Positions 6,610-11,653 of a DNA stretch of 11,653 nt are shown here, in pieces. The stretch is from Comamonadaceae bacterium (GTDB lineage Bacteria; Pseudomonadota; Gammaproteobacteria; Burkholderiales; Burkholderiaceae_C), in contig CANGZO010000050.1 of assembly GCA_947458305.1 (NCBI GenBank), positions 1 to 11,653 of the forward strand, written 5' to 3'. The position numbers were made by a program, and so were the translations under genes. The notes beneath the pieces are model-generated. The model had not been told where the DNA came from. It saw only the letters and a list, made by a program, of their open reading frames with translations, and ran no database searches. Each line of letters starts with the position of its first letter. The stretch's first letter is position 1.

Positions 6610-8238
6610 ATGAAAACGCCGTTTCCTGCTTTTGACTACGAGACTGCCCGAGCCAATTTCTCTTTCACCGTTCCAGAGTTTTTCAACTTTGGTTTTGACG
6701 TGGTGGACAAGCGTGCACAGACGAATGACAAGCTGGCCTTGATCGCCATTGACCGCAGCGGCCAGAACGTCACACACTACCGTTACAGCGACCTTGAACG
6801 TGAATCGAACCGGTTTGCCAACGCCTTATTGGCCCTAGGTGTTCGCAAAGGTGACTCGGTTTTGGTGGTGCTCCCGCGCATTGCACAGTGGTATTTTGTG
6901 CTCTTGGGTTGCGCCAAAATCGGTGCCATTGCCATGCCTGGCACCAACCAACTCAAAGCCAAAGATCTGGAATACAGGGTCAACCGATCCGGCGCATCGG
7001 TGGCCGTGGTGGGTACCCCCCACGCACAAGCCCTTGAATCGATCGAATCCGTTTGCCCTAGCCTCCAACACAAAATTCTGGTGGGCGATACAAAAGCCGG
7101 TTGGCATTCGTTTGAAGACATGTGCGCGGCGCAATCGCCCAGCATAGACCGCCAAAAAATCCCACTCACCCGCTCGGATGAGTGCATGCTGATTTATTTC
7201 ACCTCCGGCACCACCTCACTGCCCAAGATGGTCGAAAGAGACCATGCCTATGCCTTGGCCCATTCGATCACAGGGCGTTACTGGCAAGACTTGCGCGAAA
7301 GTGATGTGCACTGGACCTTGACCGATACCGGCTGGGCCAAAGCGGCCTGGGGCCTGCTCTACCCCCCATTGACAGCTGGCGCCACCATCGTGCTCTACGA
7401 CGGAGAAGGTTTTGATCTGCAAATGCATTTGGACATCATTGCCAAATACAAAGTGAGCACATTTTGTGCGCCGCCCACCGTCTACCGCGTCATGGCCAAA
7501 GCGGATCTGTCAGGCGCTGATTTCAGCTCGCTTCGCCACTGTTTTGGTGCAGGCGAACCGCTCAACCCCGAAGCCATGCGGGCTTGGAAACAGGCCACAG
7601 GCTGCGACATTTACGACGGTTATGGCCAGACGGAAACCATCAACATCGTTGCCAACTTTCCTGGCATGGCCATCCGCCCCGGCTCGATGGGTAAACCCTG
7701 TCCAGGCTTGCATGTCGACGTGATCAACGATGACGGTCAAGTGGTGGCCGATGATGAGGTGGGCCATATTGCGGTCAAGGTCACAGACCCTTACCCACCG
7801 GGGCTTTTCAGGGGCTACTACGGCGACCCCGAAACCACCGCGAAATCATTTCTACATGGCTGGTATTACACCGGCGACACCGCCAAACGAGACAAAGACG
7901 GCTACATCTGGTTTGTGGGCCGCTCGGACGACATCATCTCGTCCTCCAGCTACCGGATCAGCCCTTTTGAAGTCGAATCCACGCTGATCGAACACCCCGC
8001 CGTGGCCGAAGCTGCCGTCATTGGCAAACCCGATGAATTGCGTGGGGAAATCGTCAAGGCCTTCATCATTTTGGCCAAGGGTTACACCGCCTCAGATGCG
8101 CTGGCTGTCGAGATTCAAAACTTCGTCAAAGAGCAAACAGCGCCCTACAAATACCCCAGAGAGATCGAATTCAGAGACACGCTACCCAAGACCATCTCCG
8201 GAAAAATCAGGCGGGTGGAATTGCGCGGCGAAAACTGA
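6610..8238 (+). CDS. AMP-forming acyl-CoA synthetase (ANL superfamily, ACSM/benzoate-CoA-ligase-like)
   Basis: The 542-aa enzyme activates a carboxylic acid with ATP and then forms its CoA thioester in the cytoplasm. All core ANL motifs are present: P-loop YFTSGTTSLPK (196-206), CFGAGEPLNPE (311-321), YDGYGQTE (335-342), YTGD (420-423), hinge/A8 region GRSDDIISSSSYRISPFEVE (437-456) and the catalytic lysine K532 in TISGKIRR. The sequence around WTLTDTGWAKAAWGLLYPPL (235-254) and the overall length are typical of medium-chain acyl-CoA synthetases (ACSM) and related aryl-CoA ligases. The A8 loop has serine where the family mostly has glycine (SSGYRIGP). The start ATG is 3 bp after the permease stop without an obvious Shine-Dalgarno, suggesting translational coupling. 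The neighbouring permease suggests that an imported acid is activated, but the acid is unknown. Confidence 0.93.
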   Translation: MKTPFPAFDYETARANFSFTVPEFFNFGFDVVDKRAQTNDKLALIAIDRSGQNVTHYRYSDLERESNRFANALLALGVRKGDSVLVVLPRIAQWYFVLLGCAKIGAIAMPGTNQLKAKDLEYRVNRSGASVAVVGTPHAQALESIESVCPSLQHKILVGDTKAGWHSFEDMCAAQSPSIDRQKIPLTRSDECMLIYFTSGTTSLPKMVERDHAYALAHSITGRYWQDLRESDVHWTLTDTGWAKAAWGLLYPPLTAGATIVLYDGEGFDLQMHLDIIAKYKVSTFCAPPTVYRVMAKADLSGADFSSLRHCFGAGEPLNPEAMRAWKQATGCDIYDGYGQTETINIVANFPGMAIRPGSMGKPCPGLHVDVINDDGQVVADDEVGHIAVKVTDPYPPGLFRGYYGDPETTAKSFLHGWYYTGDTAKRDKDGYIWFVGRSDDIISSSSYRISPFEVESTLIEHPAVAEAAVIGKPDELRGEIVKAFIILAKGYTASDALAVEIQNFVKEQTAPYKYPREIEFRDTLPKTISGKIRRVELRGEN

Positions 8239-8315
8239 ACTCAATCGCTGACACCGCTTGGGCTTTCGAGCTTGATCCTCTTGAGCGGTTGTCAAGCCAC
8301 ACGCCTGACCTTATG
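8239..8315. other. Short convergent spacer, no clear terminator
   Basis: Between the ligase stop and the convergent small gene I see only weak complementarity: CCGCT and AGCGG around a 25-nt loop, and GCTTGA with TCAAGC. There is no T tract on either strand. Neither transcript has an obvious intrinsic terminator here. Confidence 0.4.
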
Positions 8316-8444
8316 TCAACTGTTTCGGTTGACCAATTCCACGATGACTGCCAGGACGCCCAGCAGACCGGAAAAAACCAATATGCCTACGGCGTAGTAA
8401 CCGGCAGACATATTCCTGATTTTGGAGATTTTTAAAGTATTCAT
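8316..8444 (-). CDS. Predicted 42-aa single-TM protein
   Basis: Read leftwards from the ATG at 8444 this frame gives a short basic N-terminus (MNTLKISKIRN), then one strongly hydrophobic stretch (about residues 14-37, including YYAVGILVFSGLLGVLAVIV), then the polar tail NRNS and TGA. The pattern of positive N-terminus, one membrane span and polar end is that of a genuine small inner-membrane protein, positive side inside. A GAGA Shine-Dalgarno-like box (8452-8455) lies 7 nt upstream. A longer overlapping frame (8311-8493) is rejected because its product is arginine-rich and shows no structure. It follows the Coq7-family gene on the same strand and may belong to its transcript. I do not recognise a family. 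Confidence 0.5.
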   Translation of the reverse strand: MNTLKISKIRNMSAGYYAVGILVFSGLLGVLAVIVELVNRNS

Positions 8445-8462
8445 ATTTCATTCTCGCACGAT

Positions 8463-8600
8463 CTATCTGGTCTGTCTCAACTTTTTTGGCCACTGTGGTG
8501 GGACCCCATCAAGCCCCAGACGGTCGAATTTTGAGTTCGTGCAACAACGCGGCAGCATCGCCTTGTGCTGATCGTCAGAGGCTTTTTTCAAGGCGCCCAT
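8463..8600 (-). CDS. Doubtful 45-aa frame overlapping the Coq7-family stop
   Basis: An ATG at 8600 overlaps the TGA of the upstream gene as TGATG, the classic layout for translational coupling, and the frame runs 45 codons to a TAG. The first part (MGALKKASDDQHKA) looks protein-like but the rest is rich in cysteine, proline and arginine and looks non-coding. A different frame over 8508-8570 reads GDAAALLHELKIRPSGA and stops, which looks more natural. So this may be a frameshifted remnant of a small gene, or simply chance. There is no family assignment. Confidence 0.2.
   Translation of the reverse strand: MGALKKASDDQHKAMLPRCCTNSKFDRLGLDGVPPQWPKKLRQTR
8560..8588 (+). terminator. Possible rightward intrinsic terminator
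   Basis: CTGA-TCG-TCAG (8568-8578) is a short hairpin. Adding GCCT (8560-8563) and AGGC (8579-8582) lengthens the stem across a 4-nt bulge, and six T follow directly (8583-8588). It would stop plus-strand transcription, for instance read-through from the ligase operon 320 nt away, before it enters the leftward operon. A larger inverted repeat, CGCCTTG (8559-8565) with CAAGGCG (8589-8595), surrounds it. The distance from the nearest plus-strand gene and the bulge keep confidence modest. Confidence 0.4.
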
Positions 8601-9145
8601 CAAATGCGACGCGCCAAGACAACGGCGGCTTCAGAGCCAACACCCACCGTCCAACACCATGCCTTCAACAACCAGTAGCGCGAAGGCCCCGCCAAAGCTG
8701 CCGCCTCATCACGGTGGTGCTGCTCGTCAGCTTGGCACTTGAGCAAAAGTTCTAACAACCCATCAGGGCCACCATGCCGCTCCAGATGATCAATCTGTTG
8801 TTGGTAATGTCGGTCTACAAAAGTTTCTACCGCTTCGATCGTGGCATAAACGGCATGCGCGCCAAACAAAGCAGGCAAAGCGCCTGTCAGCCAACCCGCC
8901 AAGCGCCATGGCCCTAAAAGAGCGCTGCGCATGGCCACGGGCAAGCAAGTCTCCACAAGTGCCAAATGCTCAGCTTCTGTTTGGCCGTGCATGCGTGCAA
9001 ATGCCAGCAAGTCCGGGTTTCCTCGCCACTTGGCAACCGCCTCGATACCGCGGTAGATGCTCACGGCGCCAGTTTCGCCAGCGTGGTCTGAGCGCAACTC
9101 GCGCTCTAAATAGGGGGAAAGAGGAATGGACAAAATACAAGCCAA
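8600..9145 (-). CDS. Coq7-family (demethoxyubiquinone hydroxylase-like) diiron protein
   Basis: The product is a ferritin-like four-helix diiron protein of the Coq7 family, about 181 aa. The iron ligands expected from this family are all present: E24 in DHAGETG, E57 and H60 in TEAEHL, E107 in IEAVETFVDRHY, and E141 and H144 in DEQHHRDEA. Coq7 hydroxylates demethoxyubiquinone in ubiquinone synthesis at the membrane. Whether this copy does so is uncertain, because the neighbours are not quinone genes and a separate standard coq7 often exists in this group. No ATG is available: the frame is open only from the TAA of the preceding DUF411 gene, and I use the TTG at 9145, 30 nt after that stop. Other TTG codons at 9133 and 9097 are alternatives. 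No Shine-Dalgarno is evident, so translation probably depends on the upstream gene. Confidence 0.88.
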   Translation of the reverse strand: MACILSIPLSPYLERELRSDHAGETGAVSIYRGIEAVAKWRGNPDLLAFARMHGQTEAEHLALVETCLPVAMRSALLGPWRLAGWLTGALPALFGAHAVYATIEAVETFVDRHYQQQIDHLERHGGPDGLLELLLKCQADEQHHRDEAAALAGPSRYWLLKAWCWTVGVGSEAAVVLARRI

Positions 9146-9175
9146 GTTGAGGCACAGCCGATGCTGAACGCCTGG

Positions 9176-9655
9176 TTAGACCATGCGGGATTTGGCTGGG
9201 TAAGCCTGAAAACTTTTGGCGCTGCCGTCTTTTTGCACCAACAGCACATCAAAGGCATCTTTCTTGCCCTTGTATTCAGGGCCGTCCATCCCCGGACTGC
9301 CAATGGGCATGCCAGGCACCGAGAGTCCCAGCGCAACGGGACGCTCTTTGAGCAGTCTGCGAATATCGGCCGCTGGAACGTGACCCTCGATGACATACCC
9401 GCCGACGGTGGCGGTGTGACATGAGCCCCACTTCTCGGGCATGCCCAGTCGCTGGCGCGCAGCGGTATTGCCCACATCGCGCACATTGACCTTGAAGCCA
9501 TGGGCGTGCAAGTGTTCAACCCACAACTGGCAGCAACCACAGTTCGGGTCTTTCCAGACCTCGACCGTGGTCACTTGCGCGAGCACGGTTTTTTGTAAGA
9601 GAGTACCCGATACAAGCGTTAAAGCAGCGGCTTGAACCCATTGACGTCTTTGCAT
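9176..9655 (-). CDS. DUF411 family protein (putative periplasmic metal-binding)
   Basis: This 159-aa protein belongs to the DUF411 family, members of which are often found beside copper-resistance genes. Residues 1-27 are an export signal beginning MQRRQWVQAAALTLVSG, with a twin-arginine suggesting Tat, and a likely VLA/QV cleavage site. The mature part has the family hallmarks VWKDPNCGCCQLWVEHL (33-49), with cysteines 39, 41 and 42, then KWGSCHT (75-81) and IEGHVPAADIRRLL (89-102). The cysteines and histidines H80 and H92 are probable metal ligands. No copper ATPase, CopA-type oxidase or regulator is visible in this window, so a copper role is inference from the family only. It sits between the serine hydrolase (74-bp gap) and the Coq7-family gene, all leftward. 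The ATG at 9655 has no strong Shine-Dalgarno. Confidence 0.9.
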   Translation of the reverse strand: MQRRQWVQAAALTLVSGTLLQKTVLAQVTTVEVWKDPNCGCCQLWVEHLHAHGFKVNVRDVGNTAARQRLGMPEKWGSCHTATVGGYVIEGHVPAADIRRLLKERPVALGLSVPGMPIGSPGMDGPEYKGKKDAFDVLLVQKDGSAKSFQAYPAKSRMV

Positions 9656-9692
9656 GGTGATGGTGTCTTCGTTTCAGGGAAAGTGCTTGATC

Positions 9693-9720
9693 ATGCCTTT
9701 TTGAAAAATCCCGCAGGCAT
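9693..9720. repeat. Inverted repeat between hydrolase and DUF411 genes
   Basis: ATGCCT (9693-9698) and AGGCAT (9715-9720) are complementary, with a second TTTTT/AAAAA pair inside. It has no following T tract on the minus strand, so it is more likely an intercistronic hairpin than a terminator. Confidence 0.3.
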
Positions 9721-9729
9721 AAAGGCCAG

Positions 9730-10779
9730 TTACAGATCCAGAGATTGCATCACTTGGGCAATGCAGTCGTTGGTTTTTGAAGCATCGATCCAACGCATGA
9801 TGCAAACCAGCTGCAACACAGGGTCAACCCATGTCACAGAAGAGCCTGCCCCAATGGCAAACCATGAACTGCGCGGCGCATCTTTGAACAGCGCCCCATC
9901 CTTGTTCAGCCAAATCAGGTAGCCATAGTAAGGCGCCACATCACAGGGCTGCTGCATCATTTGAAGCCATTGCTTCGACAAAATGGCTTGTCCTTTGAAC
10001 TGCCCTTGCCCCATCAGCATCAAGCCAATGAGGGCCTGGTCCATGGCAGAGATGGAAATGCCCCCACCCCAGTGACTGCCCCCCGGCACAGACATCATGC
10101 GTTGACCATCGACATCGGTCCATCCTTGCTCGTACCCCACCCATTGAAACGGATCCGAACACCCCAGAGCTTGGCGGAAAAATTCTTCAAAGACCTCTGG
10201 CAAGGGGCGTTTGAACAAATGCAACAAGGCCAATGACAGCTGATTGATGCGGACATCGTTGTACTCAAACCTGGAACCCGGCTCGCCCAAAGGCCGGGCA
10301 TCGCCCTTTTTGCCGCTGGCTTGCCCTGTTTGATAAGCCAGCCAACGGTATCGATCCACTTGCTCAGGAATGCCCAAGCAAGTTCCCTCCCATTCGCTGG
10401 TTTGCTGCAACAAATGGTGCCAAGTGATGCGGGACAACCGGTCGCCCTCAAAGCCAATGCCCGGGCATTGCTGAACAACCGGTGCGTGCACATCTTTGAG
10501 CAAGCCTTGATCGAATGCCAGCCCTGCCAGCAATGCCAAATATGTTTTGGCCACACTGAAAGTCAAATCGGCTTTGTGTGGCTGGCCCCACTGGGCCAAC
10601 AGCTGATGCTTGTGAAACAGCACACCAGACACCGGACCTCGCCCGTGAATCGGACCATACAAGCGGTTATAGGGTGCTGGATCCTCTTCATGAATCCCCC
10701 ATGGTGCGGAGGTGTCTCGCGACCAAGAGGTTTCGCAGGACTGGATGAATGCGATGGTCGATTCGAGAGAATTGTTCAT
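9730..10779 (-). CDS. Serine hydrolase, beta-lactamase (class C / esterase) family
   Basis: The 349-aa protein has the class C beta-lactamase/penicillin-binding fold. The nucleophile motif SxxK is S75-V-A-K78 in DLTFSVAKTYLALL. The second motif is Y173 in RFEYNDVRINQ, where the family usually has YxN. The third strand is probably WFAIGAGSS (306-314) in place of KTG. SHWGGGISISAMDQALIGLMLMG (235-257) is also typical. There is no signal peptide, so it should be cytoplasmic, which argues against antibiotic resistance and for an esterase or amidohydrolase of the EstB or 6-aminohexanoate-dimer-hydrolase type. The substrate is unknown. It is the first gene of the apparent leftward operon with DUF411 and Coq7-family genes. 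The ATG at 10779 has an AAAGGGG box about 10 nt upstream. A palindromic operator candidate lies in its leader. Confidence 0.9.
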   Translation of the reverse strand: MNNSLESTIAFIQSCETSWSRDTSAPWGIHEEDPAPYNRLYGPIHGRGPVSGVLFHKHQLLAQWGQPHKADLTFSVAKTYLALLAGLAFDQGLLKDVHAPVVQQCPGIGFEGDRLSRITWHHLLQQTSEWEGTCLGIPEQVDRYRWLAYQTGQASGKKGDARPLGEPGSRFEYNDVRINQLSLALLHLFKRPLPEVFEEFFRQALGCSDPFQWVGYEQGWTDVDGQRMMSVPGGSHWGGGISISAMDQALIGLMLMGQGQFKGQAILSKQWLQMMQQPCDVAPYYGYLIWLNKDGALFKDAPRSSWFAIGAGSSVTWVDPVLQLVCIMRWIDASKTNDCIAQVMQSLDL

Positions 10780-10810
10780 GCAGGAAAAGCCCCTTTGTGT
10801 AATGGCTTAT

Positions 10811-10828
10811 TTACATTTAAAAATGTAA
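10811..10828. promoter_or_regulatory. 18-bp palindromic operator candidate
   Basis: TTACATTT (10811-10818) and AAATGTAA (10821-10828) are perfect reverse complements separated by two bases. The site lies immediately downstream of the -10 candidate (10830-10835) of the leftward hydrolase promoter, so a dimeric repressor bound here would block transcription start. No regulator gene is in the window. I cannot name the regulator family. Confidence 0.5.
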
Positions 10829-10829
10829 G

Positions 10830-10858
10830 ATTATGATGACACACGTTGAATAGACCAA
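10830..10858 (-). promoter_or_regulatory. Candidate sigma-70 promoter of the hydrolase-DUF411-Coq7 operon
   Basis: Read leftwards, TTGGTC (10853-10858) and CATAAT (10830-10835) are separated by 17 bp. The -10 matches the consensus at five of six positions and the -35 at four of six. The predicted transcription start falls within the palindrome at 10811-10828. Confidence 0.45.
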
Positions 10859-10865
10859 CTTCAGA

Positions 10866-10911
10866 TCAGGCAAACCGCCAGTCTAGGCGGCCCTGACATT
10901 TTCATCAGGAG
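10866..10911 (+). promoter_or_regulatory. Leader with two competing hairpins over the ribosome-binding site
   Basis: CCTGA (10892-10896) can pair with TCAGG at 10866-10870, closing a stem that contains the CCGCC/GGCGG hairpin (10875-10890). It can instead pair with TCAGG at 10905-10909, which overlaps the AGGAG Shine-Dalgarno (10907-10911) of the next gene across an 8-nt loop. The two pairings exclude each other. The stems are short, so regulation is only a possibility. Confidence 0.35.
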
Positions 10912-10917
10912 ATTGCC

Positions 10918-11166
10918 GTGAACATCTACATCTATCTGTTCCTCTTGTTTGGCGCTGTATTCGGTCTCTCGACGTTTTCTTTCAAACACTTTTTCAGCGA
11001 GGGGCCTCACCAAGTCGACACGGACGAGGGTGGCTCCAATCTGGGCGAACGCGTCTTGTGGGCCATGGTCTGCACTTTCTTGTGGCCCATCATGCTCCTC
11101 ACCGGTCTCAACTCAGCCCGAATTCTGGCCAAGCGCAAACGGCTGGCCTTGGCTGTCAAGCACTGA
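10918..11166 (+). CDS. Small two-TM membrane protein, 82 aa
   Basis: The product has two hydrophobic segments, about residues 3-21 (IYIYLFLLFGAVFGLSTFS) and 46-64 (VLWAMVCTFLWPIMLLTGL). They are separated by a polar, acidic loop (SEGPHQVDTDEGGSNLGER). The tail is basic (AKRKRLALAVKH), so by the positive-inside rule both ends face the cytoplasm and the acidic loop the periplasm. The start is a GTG at 10918 with a good AGGAG box 6 nt upstream; the first residues then run straight into the membrane span. It is divergent from the hydrolase operon and precedes the PhoX-type gene by 92 bp on the same strand, so the two may be co-transcribed. I do not recognise a family and assign no function. Confidence 0.8.
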   Translation: MNIYIYLFLLFGAVFGLSTFSFKHFFSEGPHQVDTDEGGSNLGERVLWAMVCTFLWPIMLLTGLNSARILAKRKRLALAVKH

Positions 11167-11169
11167 ACC

Positions 11170-11205
11170 TCCGTCGTGATCGAGGGACGTCGCTGACTCG
11201 ACGGA
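11170..11205. repeat. Inverted repeat between the small membrane-protein gene and the phosphatase gene
   Basis: TCCGTCG (11170-11176) and CGACGGA (11199-11205) are perfect reverse complements around a 22-nt loop. No T tract follows, so it is not a typical terminator. It could be a processing or attenuating hairpin between the two genes. Confidence 0.3.
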
Positions 11206-11258
11206 TATGAAAAAATTGACGCTGAAAGCCCCTCACTGATGCGATAAGAGAACCCATC

Positions 11259-11653
11259 ATGGCCAAAGACTTCAGCACCATGGAAGACAGCAACCGCTCG
11301 TCCAACCCCAGCATCCATGATGTGCTGGCCGAGTCCCGCCGCAGTTTTCTCAAAAGTGGCGTGACCCTGTCGCTGGCCTCGGCGCTGGCCCCATTGGCAG
11401 GCTGTGCGAGCTGGGGACCCGCGCAGCCCAAAATCGGCTTCAAAGGCATTCCAGTGGGCATGGGCGACCGGCTGGTGGTGCCCGAAGGCTATGTGGCCAC
11501 GCCTTTGGCCCCGTGGGGCGAGCCTGTGGGCATCCCGGGCAACATGCCCGCATTCAAAATGGACGGCTCCAACACCGCCGACGAGCAAGCCGTGCAAATG
11601 GGCATGCACCACGATGGCCTGGTCTATTTCCCGCTCGCCGGATCGCGCCGTGG
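11259..11653 (+). CDS. PhoX-family alkaline phosphatase / DUF839 protein (5' part, runs off window)
   Basis: The frame from the ATG at 11259 stays open to the window edge (131 codons seen). Residues 26-32 SRRSFLK form a twin-arginine signal, followed by a hydrophobic stretch and LAGC (46-49). The latter could be a lipobox, making it a Tat-exported lipoprotein. The mature start carries PhoX-family wording: IGFKGIPVGMGDRLVVPEGYVATPLAPWGEPV in segments from residue 59 to 90, PAFKMDGSNTADEQA (97-111) and MGMHHDGLVYFPL (114-126). PhoX enzymes are calcium- and iron-dependent phosphomonoesterases that release phosphate outside the cytoplasm; most of the active site lies beyond the window. AAGAG lies 8 nt upstream of the ATG. 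No convincing Pho box is visible in the 92-bp gap before it, so phosphate control is not shown by the sequence. It is probably downstream of the 82-aa membrane protein in one transcript. Confidence 0.88.
   Translation, partial: MAKDFSTMEDSNRSSNPSIHDVLAESRRSFLKSGVTLSLASALAPLAGCASWGPAQPKIGFKGIPVGMGDRLVVPEGYVATPLAPWGEPVGIPGNMPAFKMDGSNTADEQAVQMGMHHDGLVYFPLAGSRR

Noticed and set aside
5896..6777. 293-codon antisense frame across the permease and ligase genes
   Set aside because: The product is glutamine/histidine/glycine-rich and lies entirely opposite well-supported coding sequence, so it is a shadow of the codon usage.
8311..8493. 60-codon leftward frame beginning MAKKVETDQIDRARM
   Set aside because: It overlaps the more convincing 42-aa membrane frame, its second half is arginine/glycine-rich without pattern, and it lacks a good ribosome site.
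11207..11239. 10-residue upstream frame MKKLTLKAPH before the phosphatase gene
   Set aside because: It could be a leader peptide, but it has no good ribosome site or repeated codon pattern that would indicate attenuation.
11167..11258. Search for a Pho box before the PhoX-type gene
   Set aside because: No pair of CTGTCAT-like direct repeats with the right spacing is visible.
1..11653. CRISPR arrays, transposases, integrases, tRNA or rRNA genes
   Set aside because: No regularly spaced repeats, no recombinase motifs and no RNA-gene signatures were seen on either strand.

Overview
The window looks like a chromosomal segment of a betaproteobacterium of the order Burkholderiales, most like Comamonadaceae (Limnohabitans/Rhodoferax type). 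This is judged from the style of the encoded proteins: an orphan Bug-type solute-binding protein, a fused membrane/spermidine-synthase-like protein, a DUF411 protein, a Coq7-family protein and a PhoX-type phosphatase. It also fits the moderately high GC coding DNA with AT-rich spacers. No database search was possible, so the taxonomic statement is an inference.

Layout. Positions 1-446 (+) hold the tail of an unknown gene and a small hypothetical gene. Its last codons double as the intrinsic terminator of the convergent gene. Positions 492-1478 (-) encode a secreted Bug/TctC-type solute-binding protein. Positions 1627-3825 (-) encode a large multi-TM protein with a C-terminal spermidine-synthase-like domain. 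A 515-bp AT-rich divergent spacer (3826-4340) carries hairpins and a 21-nt element also found upstream of the Bug gene. Positions 4341-8238 (+) form a compact apparent operon: a methyltransferase with a signal peptide, an APC-family amino-acid permease, and an AMP-forming acyl-CoA ligase. Permease and ligase are 3 bp apart, suggesting import of a carboxylate or amino acid and its activation to a CoA thioester.

The spacer at 8239-8599 is not empty. It contains a likely 42-aa single-TM protein (-), a doubtful 45-aa frame overlapping the end of the next gene, and a terminator-like hairpin facing rightwards. Positions 8600-10779 (-) form a second apparent operon, transcribed leftwards: a serine beta-lactamase-like hydrolase, a Tat-type DUF411 protein with a CGCC motif, and a Coq7-family diiron protein with no ATG start. 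Its promoter region carries a near-perfect 18-bp palindrome just downstream of a plausible -10 box. Divergently, 10918-11166 (+) encodes a two-TM 82-aa protein with a GTG start and a leader that can fold in two mutually exclusive ways. It is followed by the first 131 codons of a PhoX-type Tat-exported phosphatase that runs off the window.

Most of the window is ordinary metabolic and envelope gene content. There is no CRISPR array, rRNA, tRNA, transposase or recognisable phage gene. The points most worth a second look are the signal-peptide-bearing FAM173-type methyltransferase, the spermidine-synthase-like domain lacking the usual catalytic aspartate, the in-frame DUF411/Coq7 junction, the repeated 21-nt element, the palindromic operator candidate, the switch-like leader of the 82-aa protein and the unlisted 42-aa membrane protein.
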